Assembly: GCA_020310875.1 (NCBI GenBank)
Contig: CM035439.1
Coordinates: 138,399,852 to 138,463,851, forward strand
Direction: 5' to 3'
Length of the DNA stretch: 64,000 nt
Origin: Ceratopteris richardii
Taxonomy: Eukaryota > Streptophyta > Polypodiopsida > Polypodiales > Pteridaceae
Part shown: positions 52,265-63,198 of the stretch, piece after piece
How the letters are laid out: every line of letters starts with the position of its first letter
How positions within the stretch are numbered: position 1 is the stretch's first letter
The notes under the pieces: generated by a model
Told to the model about the DNA's origin: nothing
Database searches by the model: none
Seen by the model: the letters and a program-made list of their open reading frames with translations, nothing else
Made by a program: the position numbers and the translations under genes

Positions 52265-54780
52265 TTAGAGTTTCGATAACTTCTTATTCCACTTGCGATT
52301 GGCCTTCTCTCTAGTATCTTTCCATGTTCTTGTTTTTCGCTTACTAGGCTCTCCTGATTCACTTGACTCTGATTGTTCTGCTGGTTTATCTTGTTTTAAG
52401 GCTTGTGCTCTAGTAACTGCTTGTATAGGAGCCACATTACTACTACTAGCACTTGAATCCACCACTAAGCCTACCACATTTATGGGTGTGACCTTGGGCG
52501 CACTAGAGGGGTTTCTTGGATAATCTCTGGGGAGATGGTCTTTACCACACTCAAGACAAAAGGCTTGTATTGTGATGTTTTGCCCTTTTCCCAGAGTTGG
52601 TGAGTGGGGACATTCACGAATGAAATGGTCGCCCTGACACCTAAAATATGATCCTCTAGGGGCTTGTGGTCTCATTTTTCTCAATTGGGGCCTAGGGTTA
52701 GGGTTTGTGTACATGACATTGGAGTATTCTGGCTCCCAATTTTGTTCCATAGGTGGTGCCTCATATTGATATGGATAAGTCTCACTATGCTCAGGTGACT
52801 CTGTGTAATAAACATGTGGACTACCTTCATGGGAGTAGTCTAAACTATGAGCATGAGAGTCATTCTCTGAGATCAGTGGGGTCACTGGCACTAATGCTCT
52901 ATTAAGGTCTCTTCTACCATTGCATACTTAACTGGAATTACACTAGCAGGCGTTGGTGGTTGGTTTCCTAGGATTGGTTGTGGCCTATATGGTGCCTGAT
53001 ATTGTTCTTGTGGTCTATAATATGGCTGTTGGTATTGGTTCTGATATCTACCTTGTTCTGGTTGTGCAATGGGCATACATTAGCCATGGTCGCCACCGCA
53101 AGTATAACACCGATTCAATGAGGTGACTCTTGGTATTGGTATATTTTGAAGTCCTAGCTTCTTAGCAAGTTGCTCTGCTATCTCATCCAGCTCAGTGGAG
53201 GCTCTTGAGGTATGACTAGTAGAACTGTCACAATCTTTATAGAGTTTGGATAGTTCTAACTCCTCACCCAAGTTGTCTTCTATGTCAATGCAGGTCCGCA
53301 CACACTCTTCTATGCTTCTAGGATCTTTCAAGTACACATATGATCTTAACTTTGTGCTTAGTAAGCCATCTAAGAACAAGGCCACTTGTTTGGCAGGTGT
53401 GGGCAACTATAGAATAGGGCATCTTTCTAAGTACTGTCTGAACCTTCTTCCTGCTAGTCGAACTATTTCTTGGGGTGTCTGCTTGAAGCTGTGCATCAAG
53501 GATGATGTGTTATGCCTGATACCACTCTTGGAAAATTCTACAATGAATTCGTCTAGCAATTGATCTATATCATGATAGTTGCGACTACTTAGTGGTTGAA
53601 ACCAAGCTAAGGTAGTGCCCTTAAGAGTCAAACCAAATGCCTCGTACTGGATGAACAAATCCTCAACTTGTTCAACTCTTAACACTTGTTTGAACTCGGC
53701 CACATGATCATAAGGATCTCCTGTCCCGTCAAAATAATTCTTCATTGCCTTGATCACTTGAGTGGGTCTAAGGGTTCTTGGGTGCTCTCGGGGTCTAGGC
53801 AATGGAAAATCATGTTCATGTCTTTGTTGCCTATGTGCTTGATGTCTCTCTCTTTCAGGTCTTTCATTTTCAAATCCTAATCTATTTCTACCCACAGTGT
53901 GTGCAAAACTTACCTCAGGTCTCTCTCTAGTTCTTTCTCTCTGGGCTTCATGAGCGTGGGATGATCCTACTCCTTGGAGGCCATGGGAAACATTGGATCT
54001 TGGTGGAGGGAAAATCAATTCACTCTTCCAAGTATATGTATGTCTATCATGTTCTGTTACCAAGAACATTTTCTCTGATGTGTTGTCCAGGTAGACAACT
54101 TTGCCTGGTATCTCTGGATCCTTGAACTTGTAGATGATGACTATGCCCAATTGGCTAGGTTGATCTGCCTTGAATCTCCAAAAGGCTTCATCTGTTTCTC
54201 TATTCAAGAATAATTCTATGCTTTTGTTGTCTTGAGGGATCCAATCTGGAGTGATCACTCTGGTCAAAACTGACTTACCTCTAGGAGTCTGGGCTCCTTG
54301 TCCTACATTTCCTTGTTCTAGGTCTCCTATCTCATTCTCACGAATGATATTTCCAAACTCATCGGTCCTATCTGGTAGGTTGGTGACCACATACATGGTT
54401 CCTTCCTTATCAATGTATGAACCCTCTTTGAACTTGACTACTGGGTGTTCAAGTCCAAAGGTTTGATCTAGATTTTTGAGTTGGACCACTGATTGCCTCA
54501 GGCCATCCTCATAGATGCGAGCACCTAATCGGTTGGTCCGAATATATTCCAACTGTGTCTTATATGGACCTTTTGGTGTTTGTAGGTAGGCAGTTCCTGA
54601 GCCACCTGCAAGTTTCCCCATGCTAAAAGACATTTCTGAGTCACTTGTGTCAGAGCTTAGTATGTAAGGATAACCACTTAGTTGTTGTGCCCAAGACTTA
54701 GCTGTATGGTTGACACTAGCCTCAGAAGGTCTAATGCTTTGTCTATCCTTGCCTAGGTGTCTACCAGATCTTAGGTTCAT
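52265..54780 (-). pseudogene. Gypsy-E Gag, disrupted
   Basis: The start at 54780 gives MNLRSGRHLGKD, a common start in plant Gypsy gags. The capsid core sits at the end of the first frame (YFDGTGDPYDHVAEFKQVL, LKGTTLAWFQPLS, FSKSGIRHNTSSLM, RRFRQYLERC). Stops at about 53404 and 53077 interrupt it. The frame 53406-53080 has TKLRSYVYLKDPRSIEE and CYTCGGDHG, and a frame change near 52890 leads to 52891-52265. Zinc-knuckle remnants there are FRCQGDHFIREC (first Cys lost) and CLECGKDHLPRDY (last Cys now Tyr). Damaged knuckles would impair RNA packaging. Confidence 0.85.
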
Positions 54781-54789
54781 AAGATTTGG

Positions 54790-55045
54790 TTAAGAGTCCA
54801 AAATCTCCCCTTGGTATGGTTCAAAATCCTTTGGAGTCCCCTTGGGTTCCTGGTCCCACCTGAGGGTCAACTTCAAATTATCCTATCTGAAAATCAACAC
54901 GTTATTCTTATAAAAAATAGTTTAGGCCATGTCGGATTCGAAATGAGCTTTCCAACAAGCTATAGAGCTCAAAAATGGACTTCTGATAAAAAAGTTATGT
55001 CAAATCAGGCTCCTAGGGGTCAAAACAGGGAAACAAGCACTTATG
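54790..55045 (-). other. Gypsy-E leader between gag and palindrome array
   Basis: No gene recognised. The end nearest the array already has partial AAATCACGATTTTGTG-like units. Confidence 0.5.
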
Positions 55046-56122
55046 GAAAAATCACGATTTTGTGTGAAAATCGTGATTTTGAGGGATCATGAAAATCGCG
55101 ATGCTGAGCTCTAATGAAAATCACGATTCTGAGGAATTATGAAAATCACGATGCTGAGCAACCACAAAAATCACGATTTTGTGAAATCATGAAAATCGCG
55201 ATGCTGAGAACTGATGGAAATCGTGATTTTGAGTAATCCCCAAAAATGCGATTTTGAGTGAGAATCGTGAAAAATGTGTTTTTGAGTGAGAATCATGAAA
55301 AACGCGATTTTGAGTGAGAATCGTGAAAAACACGATTTTGAGAATGATCACAAAATCGCGATTTTGAATGAAAATCGTGTTCTCAAAATCGTGTTTTTGA
55401 CATGAAAATGGCGATTTTGAATGAAAATCGTGTTTTCTCAAAATCGTGTTTTTGACATGAAAATTGCGCTTTTGAATGAAAATCGTGTTTGGTCAAAATC
55501 ATGTTTTTGACATGAAAATCGCGATTTTGAATGAAAATCGTATTTTCTCATGTTTTCTCAAAATCGTGTTTTTGACATGAAAATCGCAATTTTGAATGAA
55601 AATCGTGTTTTTTCAAAATCATGTTTTTGACATGAAAATCGCGATTTTGAATGAAAATCATGTTTGGTCAAAATCGTGTTTTTGGCCTGAAAATCGCGAT
55701 TTTGAGAATGGCCAGAAAATTGCGATTTTGATTGAAAATCATGTTCTTGAAAATCACGACTTTGTACCTTAGTAAAAATCGGTTTTCTAAAAATCGTGAA
55801 AATCGCGATTTTGGATGAAAATTGTGTTTTTGAAAATCATGATTTTGGAGCCACAAAGAAGCGTGCTTTCACAAAATCGTGTTTTTGACTGAAAATCATG
55901 ATTTCTGAAAATCGCGATTTTGAGCCCACTGAAAATTGTGTCTTCTCAGAATTGTGTTTTTGAAAAATTTAGAGAATCGCGGTTTTGAGCACAACCAGAG
56001 AATCGCGATTTTGAGAATGACTCCAGAATTCTGTTCTTTTCAAAAAGCTTTTAGGCGGGAAATAAAAAATTGTATTTTTTTGAAAAAATTTGAATTTTAT
56101 GAAAATCATGATTTATGAATCG
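55046..56122. repeat. 1.1-kb array of AAAATCGCGATTTT-type palindromes in the Gypsy-E leader
   Basis: The words AAAATCGCGATTTT, AAAATCGTG and CACGATTTT recur dozens of times. Between about 55380 and 55690 they form regular tandem units: the marker GACATGAAAAT recurs at 55399, 55454, 55509, 55574 and 55629, that is every 55 bases with one 65-base step. The flanking parts are more diverged. Most units are self-complementary. Short ORFs on both strands through the array encode low-complexity Phe/His/Lys chains and are not genes. Confidence 0.9.
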
Positions 56123-56282
56123 TGTTTTTTTGGCGGGAAATTCAAATTTCTGAGCGCCGAGCAATGGCGAGCTCTGTATGTGTAGAAAATCATGAAAAAA
56201 CATAGGCGCTTACTCTCCGTTGCACCTCTTAACTCCTTCTCACACAATAATGCATAAAAAATGGTGTGAAAATGGTGAAAAT

Positions 56283-56395
56283 GCACTAAAAAACAAGAAA
56301 TTTCTATGAAGATGAAGATGGAAGAAGATGGAGATGGTGATGATGATGAAGATGAAGAAGAAAAATCAGAAAATGAACAGAAATGATAGTTTTTT
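56283..56395 (+). repeat. GA-rich (GAAGATGAAGATGG)n stretch
   Basis: Degenerate GAAGAT/GATGAT repeats lie between the palindrome array and the primer-binding site of Gypsy-E. Confidence 0.7.
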
Positions 56396-56455
56396 TACCT
56401 TCCAACGTCGCAAATCTACAATCTTACCATCACAATGCTCGTCCTCGAAGCTCTC

Positions 56456-56473
56456 TCCCCGACAACGGTGCCA
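56456..56473 (-). promoter_or_regulatory. Primer-binding site of Gypsy-E
   Basis: On the minus strand TGGCACCGTTGTCGGGGA lies eight bases after the 5' LTR. It matches the Asp-tRNA-type PBS (TGGCGCCGTTGCCGGGGA) at 16 of 18 positions. Confidence 0.88.
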
Positions 56474-56481
56474 AAATTTGG

Positions 56482-57083
56482 TGTAGCTCAAGCGTAAGCA
56501 CCACCTCCTTTACTTGTCAATCCGCGGAGACGTGAGGACTGGTATGAAGACCACGAGCAAGTGAAGGCACAAGTGCGTGAGTGAAAGCACACAAACATGC
56601 ACACACATACACACACACACGCATAAGGTAAGATCAAAGAGAGGAACAATGGAAAGCTTCGATTGCAAAAGAGTTCTCTTACAAAGCTCTATTCTCTAAC
56701 AAGCTAACCTCAAAAATGAGCTCTCTAGCTCTTTTTATAGTTTTTGAGTAGTTTTGGCCTTGTCCAGACCTAGTGTCCAGCCTAGTTAAAAATTAGGTTC
56801 CAAGGCTTATTTGAGGGCTCAAACGAGGTCTAAAAATTATGAAAATTGGTAGGATGATACTTCTAATACTCCTCAAACTCAAGGACTCCTTGGCTTGAAC
56901 AAAATGGAGTTACAAAAAGGTGAAATGATATTTACAATGGTTTTTAGTGATGAAAATCACTATTTTATAGGGATTTCTTCTGAAAATTGGACATACACTT
57001 CTTGGAGCTCCCTATGTGCTCCTTCTTCTTATGTTTCCACTTCTCTGATGTTTTATGCTTGTCCTTAACCTTGAGCTTCAACA
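56482..57083 (-). repeat. 5' LTR of Gypsy-E (602 bp)
   Basis: It begins TGTAGCTCAAGCG and ends GAGCTTCAACA on the + strand, followed by the CCTCT target duplication. Aligns with 43761-44368. Confidence 0.92.
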
Positions 57084-58640
57084 CCTCTCCAATCATCATA
57101 GTATAAAGGATTTGCATAAACAACACCTTTAATATGTCAATCCAAAAAATATACTAAGACCACAACCCCTTCTAGTACCAATGGGATCCAAGAAATTGTA
57201 AGAAAAGACCATATTATCTGAGAATTTCTTGAAGAAGGAGTTGAAAACTAGGGTTTGAGATATCTTGAAGTAGAAATAAGTGTTTTCTACGATTCTTGTG
57301 CCTAAAGCATGCTATTTTTCATTTAGATTCCAAATATGAACTCAAAATTAAATTTCATTACCTATATCACCATGATGAAATAATTGTGATTTTGACAAAA
57401 GTGGTATTCTTCACAAGCAACAGTAATTTCTTGCAAATAACCATTCAATATTGTAAAAGACTCCTCTCCTCACAAGATTCACTTAGTAATTCACATGTCT
57501 CACCAACAAAATCCATGAGAAACACAATGAAAATATTCACATTCAGCCATGAAAACTAGAGAAAAGGGAGAAAACAAGATTTTTTGCTTAGAGCTTTCAA
57601 ATTCATATTCATTAAGTACAAATGATCAACATCTCTCCAAAATACAAAATTTTGACCTTTATATTTTTAAAGTGTGCAAGTTCACACTTGAAATTAGGTC
57701 CTTTCAATCTTCTAATCTAAAAATAATTAAGTTTGAAAGCTCCAAACAATCTCTAAAAAACACATAGCATCTAATGGATCATGAAGAAGACTCTTCCTCA
57801 TTCTTACATCATTCTGATAATCATATGTACAAAAATTTTCTATTTTAAAAAATCCTTTTGACTTCAGAAAATATATTCTAACACTACTCCATGGTCTTGG
57901 CAAGCTCACTCTAATCCATGTGAGTTTTTCCATGTCATGGTCTACTCACTTTTGATTCCTGCTCTTTCATTCTGTGAGTACACTCTTCTTTTTCTTTTAC
58001 TTCCATGTGTGTACTTTTGTGGTCTCATTGGGTTGCATTCTACCCATTTGCCCACCTTCCACACTTCTTTCATCCATTATCTCACCATTTCACCATTTTC
58101 CCTCCCACCCATCCTTTGTTGTGGCAACCTGTGTTGGGTTGCTCCATTTTTATGATAATTTTCAAGGATTTGTTAGTTAATCTCAAGCTTTTGTAATGTT
58201 TATAAACACTATTGTAAAGTTCCACCCTTCAAAACTTCGCTTGGCTTCTTTGTCCTTTGCGTTGCCAATGTGCCATCTATCTGATAGGAACATCACTCAA
58301 GCCATCCTCATAGCATGAATGTTTATGGCCTACTATTTTATACATCTTTAATTGTGTAATCATCTTTACAAGTTACGTTTGGTGGTTCGGTCTGCTCTAG
58401 GTCTTATTGCATTGACACTACTTTTTGTCTCCGTATCCGAGCCTATGATGTAAGGACCGAACTCAACCCATAAGATCACTTGGCACTTCAAGTGTGCCTC
58501 TCAACACCAAAATCAATCTACTCAGCATAGTAGGAGAAAAGCGCCCATTTCCTTGAACAGATAATTGACTATCTGTAGTTGGTCCCTGTCAGTGATCATG
58601 TCATTACTGTTGGCAAACTAGTCCAAGACTGAACTTAACT
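57084..58640. other. Unrecognised AT-rich sequence right of Gypsy-E
   Basis: Continues the sequence that Gypsy-E split at 43760. No ORF with a recognisable domain. Small + strand ORFs near 57937-58196 overlap in several frames with pyrimidine-rich content and look fortuitous. Confidence 0.4.
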
Positions 58641-58650
58641 GTGTCAAACT

Positions 58651-58665
58651 CCCCCCTTTGTCATA
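58651..58665 (-). promoter_or_regulatory. Possible polypurine tract
   Basis: The + strand reads CTCCCCCCTTTGTCAT; the minus strand ATGACAAAGGGGGGAG resembles the tract before the 3' LTR of many plant Copia elements. No matching LTR pair was identified, so the assignment is weak. Confidence 0.3.
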
Positions 58666-58679
58666 CAAAGAGGAGGCTG

Positions 58680-61600
58680 TGCCATAGAGTCTTGCATGAA
58701 CAAGCATCATGCTATTGTCACATGATTTGAATGCATCTTAGGGTATGTTTGATACCTTCAATTAGAATGCACTCTAGAGATGGGTAAGTATGTCGTGCAG
58801 CAGCCATCTCATCATAAACAAGAAGATCAAGTGATCAAGAGTTCTAAACCTCGTGATATTTGGTGCAAGCAAAACTCTTGACTTCACACACACAAGAACA
58901 GAAAGTGAAGAGAGTCAGAATACTCTTCCACATAACAACTCATTCCCTTGAGGTGGATAAGGTCAAGACAAAGCAACAACACTGTGGATATTTGTTTGTT
59001 GCATAACTAGAGAGTTGAGTGACTTATGCCATCTACAAAAGCTAAAATTTTATTCATTGCTAGCTTGAGAGGAGAAGCAACAGAGTGCATAATTATGACA
59101 TAGTGTCTCTGCTCAAAGAAGTCGCAGGCAAGAAGAATCTACCAACAAGGCTACTGTGCAATCTCTATGTGTGAGAGAGAGTTCTCATCAAGCAATCACT
59201 GCTTAACAAAAAATGTAGCAAGTACTGACTCTGAACCTGCTATTTCCTATCTTCTCAAACCTGAAAACATACACTAGGATCCACATATTTGCATTGACCT
59301 TACAAAGTTTTTCTCAACGTACTTCTGCTGTGTCATGTAAATACACTAAAAAAAATCAAGAACTGAATCCTGGAACCTGTGACTGACAACTCACAACTTA
59401 GTGTATTATGAACACTGCTGGTTCATCTCTGACTGTACTTCAACTCAACTCAACTCATGAGTCTCATAAAAAAATCTATGATGTCATCATCCTTGTTCTA
59501 ACCATAAGTCCTTCATACCTCTTTCCTTCAAAACTTGGTATAAACATATATGTGCGCACCTCTCAAACATACCTCTCTGAAATATCAAGCTTCTCTTCAA
59601 TAGAACTCTAGAACCTTCTCCTGAACAGGAACACCTAACAAGAACTTTCTCCAAACATTCTTCTTCTTCCTTCTTCTTCTTTCAAAGCTGGAACATAAAG
59701 AGAAACTGACAAAAGAAATATAGGAATACCTGATATAGGAATACCTGTAGGTATGACTCTGCATTCTTTTACATATGGCTGAAAATAAGTCTTCATGTTT
59801 CATCACCCCCCTGGATGACTTAACACTAGTATCCAGTATTCTTCAAAGTATATCAGACTTTATGAAATCTTGGATGTCCATCTACTTTCAATAAGTCTCA
59901 TCTTCAGTGATTTAGCATTGCTTCCTTAACATCAATACCTGTGTCTTGAGACAAAATATCTGAACCCTTTTATTAGCACCGCAGATGCTAATGACTTTCA
60001 CTATTTTACTCCTCAGCTTCCCAAAGTCTAGAATAAGCTTAACTGATCTATCATAAAAACCTTGCTGAAAGCATTTTAGGATTCATAACCTTTCTACAAC
60101 ATAACAAGTATCTTCTTCTATCTCTCTGCAACACAAATCTGATAGAACTTGAATCTTTGACTTACTTCTTCCAATGCTAAGAACCTTATAAACAAAGGAT
60201 AGATAACTGACTCATAAATACTCAAGATCTTCAAGATCTTTCTAGATCTTTCCAACAAAATACCTGAATAGAATCTGTTCTTATCAAACCTTCATTACTG
60301 AATGTTTGATTTGCTACTTGAATGTCTCTAAGTGTCCATGCTTCTCACATAAAGTTGTAAAACTTTTCTTCAGCAAAATCCTTCCAAGAATCTGCAACTC
60401 CTACTTGAAACATAAGTGGACAAACTTCTCACCTTGAGAACTCCAAAAAATTGCAAGTTGATACTTCAAATCTTCATATTCTACCTAGGTGAAATGTGAT
60501 AGTGTCTGCTTGATTTTCTTTTGGCTAACTCCACTTGTCAATCAAGTGCTAGGATTTGATGGAACACCTTTTTGAATACAAGCATGTATCCAAAAATCAA
60601 GACAAACACAAAAAGTAGATTCTCCATTGACTTGTACATCAAAAAATCTAAAATTTCTGAAGTTTTCTGAAAATACTGAATATGAGGTAACCTTTCCAAA
60701 AATAAAACCTCAACCCAAGTCTTCAACATCTGCTACAAAAACTCTTTTACCTCAAGAGTTAGATAAAGAAGAAATATACTTCTCTGCAACTTTTCATATA
60801 CCAAGTAGCTCTGTATTGAAACTCCAAGAATTCTTTGAGGGAACATATTATTTGCCTGCTTAAAAACTTCAACTTATATATAACTCATACATATGAGTCA
60901 AAACATACAAGTTGTCTTCAAAATCTGCTGCTTTTCTTTCTCTCAATGCAATTCTTTGTCAAATATACTAAAACATGACCAAGTATAATGCAACACAAGA
61001 AACTGCTTCTTCTTAATAATATCTTCACACGAGATGTTCTCGTAGACTTGTCTTTGGATGTAGAGGATAAAGTAAGAAAAGTATATGGGAAATATATGAG
61101 AAAAGAAAGCCTTACTTTTCTTTTGAAAATGATGGACTTTCTTCTTCTGCATCTTTGTTCCACCTGATAATGTCAACATCTTCATACTTCTCCTCCATAC
61201 CTTTTGTTCTCTTCATCTTGAAGTAGCAAGCACTCTTAACTTCTTCAAATGAGCTTTTCTCTTCCTCTAGTGCTAAGAATAAGAGATAAAACAAACATGA
61301 TATACAATGGAAGTGAATATAGAATCATGTTTTACCATCTCCTCATATCTCTGAATCAAAATTCTGGTTCAAATGACTGATATGAATGAATTCACCAACC
61401 TTTTACCTGAATGATGAATTACCTTTCTAGAGTTACCTCTCTAGATACCAAATGTGAGCAAAAATTTCCAACCAACTTACAACACAAGATTGGCTGAAAA
61501 CAAAATTGATGCTCTCCACATTTGTCTTCTTAGATGAGCTTTCTTGCCATGAAAGAGATCCCTCAAAACTCTCTAAGAAAACCTCTTGATTCCTGTTTTG

Positions 61601-62040
61601 ATGTAGCCTTTAATTTTCAAATAATGAAAGTGTATAAAAGCACTCCCTGAATCCTTCAAATCTCTTCATAACTGCTCTTCTAAGATATAACTTGCAAATG
61701 ATAATCTGATAGCAGGAACTGATACCTGTGATTTGATGTTGATCTGATTCCTTTATCTTCTCCAAACCATTGTTTTTCCTTGAATTTGAAGTAGCCTTCT
61801 CTTCATCAAGTTTGCGTCTTCAAATAATACTTTCTGTAAAGTATTTTCATACTCTTCCAAAAGTATTCGGCTGCTAACAGATCATCAACTTCATACTCCA
61901 CACCGATGAATAAACATGTGACTGAATTGTCTAATTCGCAAATCTCTACTCATCTAGATAAGTGTGTATGTGCCCTTAAATCATATGTTGTAAACCTGGA
62001 AGTCTAGGAAACCTGGGAATCTGAGAGCCTGAATGAAATC
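58680..62040. other. 3.4-kb AT-rich stretch without recognised genes
   Basis: No ORF over about 80 residues is convincing. The + strand frame 60627-60863 (78 residues; Lys/Thr/Ser-rich, FSATFHIPSSSVLKLQEFF) is the most protein-like, but I recognise nothing in it. Since a PPT-like tract lies at its left and PBS-like copies at its right, both on the minus strand, it could be the interior of a non-autonomous LTR element. The lack of a matching LTR pair leaves this open. Confidence 0.3.
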
Positions 62041-62041
62041 T

Positions 62042-62092
62042 GATATCAAAACCCTAAAGCTCTGATACCAAAACCCTAGAGCTTTGATACCA
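62042..62092 (-). promoter_or_regulatory. Tandem PBS-like copies (tRNA-iMet type)
   Basis: The + strand carries CTGATATCAAAACCCT, GCTCTGATACCA (62059-62070) and GCTTTGATACCA (62081-62092), spaced 22 bases apart. On the minus strand the middle copy is the exact PBS TGGTATCAGAGC. TGTTGGAAATTTAG, an LTR-like terminus, begins at 62096, three bases away. The region looks like the junction of a minus-strand 5' LTR with a duplicated PBS. Confidence 0.5.
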
Positions 62093-62095
62093 AAA

Positions 62096-62544
62096 TGTTG
62101 GAAATTTAGTAGGCTCATCACTAATACCACAGGTCCAAGGTTCCATAGGTCCAGCATATACAACACATATTCTAGCAATCTTCCAATATTGACAAAACAT
62201 GAACATACCACATTTAATCATACAAATGATGAGACAAAGATAGAGAAGGATTAGACAACATGTGTAAAGTGTTACGTAAGCCACTGCTTACTCACACTAT
62301 CATATATACCAATGTTTAATGTACAATGTGGGAGCAAAACTCTCAACCACTCTATGTGAACAGAAACAGATGGATGACTGAATGTACAAATGTAACAAAC
62401 ATATTCAGATGTATGGATAGAAATCTGAATATATATGAGATGTGTGACCTGATAGGTTGTAGAAGAGTGAATATGAGTGACCAAAAGAGGAAAAATCAAT
62501 CTAAAACTGATAATCAACAAACCCTCATCTAACCTCAGGCTATG
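62096..62544 (-). other. Possible LTR, unpaired
   Basis: It begins TGTTGGAAATTTAG next to the PBS-like copies and may end at ATCAACA (about 62520), just before the Copia-A LTR at 62545. No second copy was found in the window, so this is only a possible LTR. Confidence 0.3.
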
Positions 62545-62709
62545 TGTTGATATATTTAGGTAGTGATGTGTGAACACACTAGGACCGCCGGGGCACTTTT
62601 TTCCCTCTTTAGGAGGTTTTTTCCCCCCAGCTTGTATATACGCCTATTGGCCTAATGGGCTACTTATCTTTGTACATTCTCTAGTAATACATTCAGTATT
62701 GTGTGTTGA
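62545..62709 (+). repeat. Truncated 5' LTR of second Copia-A copy
   Basis: It begins TGTTGATATATTTAGGTAG as at 20473 and runs to TATTGTGTGTTG. The last ~60 bases of the family LTR and everything up to the integrase are replaced by inverted integrase coding. Confidence 0.8.
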
Positions 62710-63198
62710 CGATAGCCTTTACTTTCAGAACTGTACCCAACAAAAATACATTTTACTGCTTTATCATCTAATTTTCTGCCATGTTGTTCAGGCACTAATG
62801 CATATGCCAAACAACCAAAAACACGCAGATGAGCAACAGATGGCTTGCGATCATGCCAAGCCTCATATGGAGTGATAGACTGCAGTCCTTTAGTGGGACA
62901 CCTGTTCAGTACATATGCTGCACACATGACAACCTCAAGCCAAAAACTATGTGGTAAAGTCTGACTCTTGACCATACACCTCGCCATCTCCATGAGTGAC
63001 CTGTTCTTTCATTCAGCAACTCCATTCTGTTGAGGTGTATACGGCACTGTACACTGGTGTTTTATCCCACGTTCAGCCAGAAATGCATTAAAATCAGAAG
63101 ACATATATTCCCCCCCTCGATCAGAACGAAGGGTGCCCATTTTACATGCTGATAGATTTTCAGCCGAAACCAAAAACTGTTTGAAGCACATGAACACT
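62710..63198 (-). pseudogene. Inverted integrase segment of Copia-A
   Basis: On the minus strand it reads FMCFKQFLVSAENLSACKMG, TLRSDRGGEYMSSDFNAFLA, QQNGVAE (then TGA-type break), MARCMVKSQTLPHSFWLEVV and KCIFVGYSSESKGYR, that is, the second half of the integrase core and the start of the linker. The next expected residues are LY and then HPQTKHILVSRDV, which is exactly what the + strand begins with at 63199. The segment was therefore flipped in place with loss of about two codons. Confidence 0.85.

Larger units (their letters stand above)
43761..57083 (-). mobile_element. Gypsy-E, 13.3-kb Ty3-gypsy element
   Basis: CCTCT flanks both ends (43756-43760 and 57084-57088). LTRs are 608 and 602 bp and begin TGTA and end CAACA. 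On the minus strand the order is LTR, Asp-tRNA PBS, a leader with a palindrome-rich array, gag, a Pro-rich extension, protease, RT, RNase H, two H2C2 modules, integrase core, a second protease-like domain, an ORF with WV-K repeats, PPT, LTR. Coding is broken by several stops and shifts and an active-site change in integrase, so it is inactive but structurally complete. Confidence 0.93.

Noticed and set aside
55046..56122. CRISPR-like repeat array
   Set aside because: Units are contiguous palindromic satellite without unique spacers, inside a plant retrotransposon leader.
57937..58196. Three overlapping + strand ORFs
   Set aside because: All frames are open because the stretch is pyrimidine-rich; no conserved motif.
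60918..61294. Minus-strand Lys-rich ORFs
   Set aside because: Overlapping frames of low complexity in AT-rich DNA.
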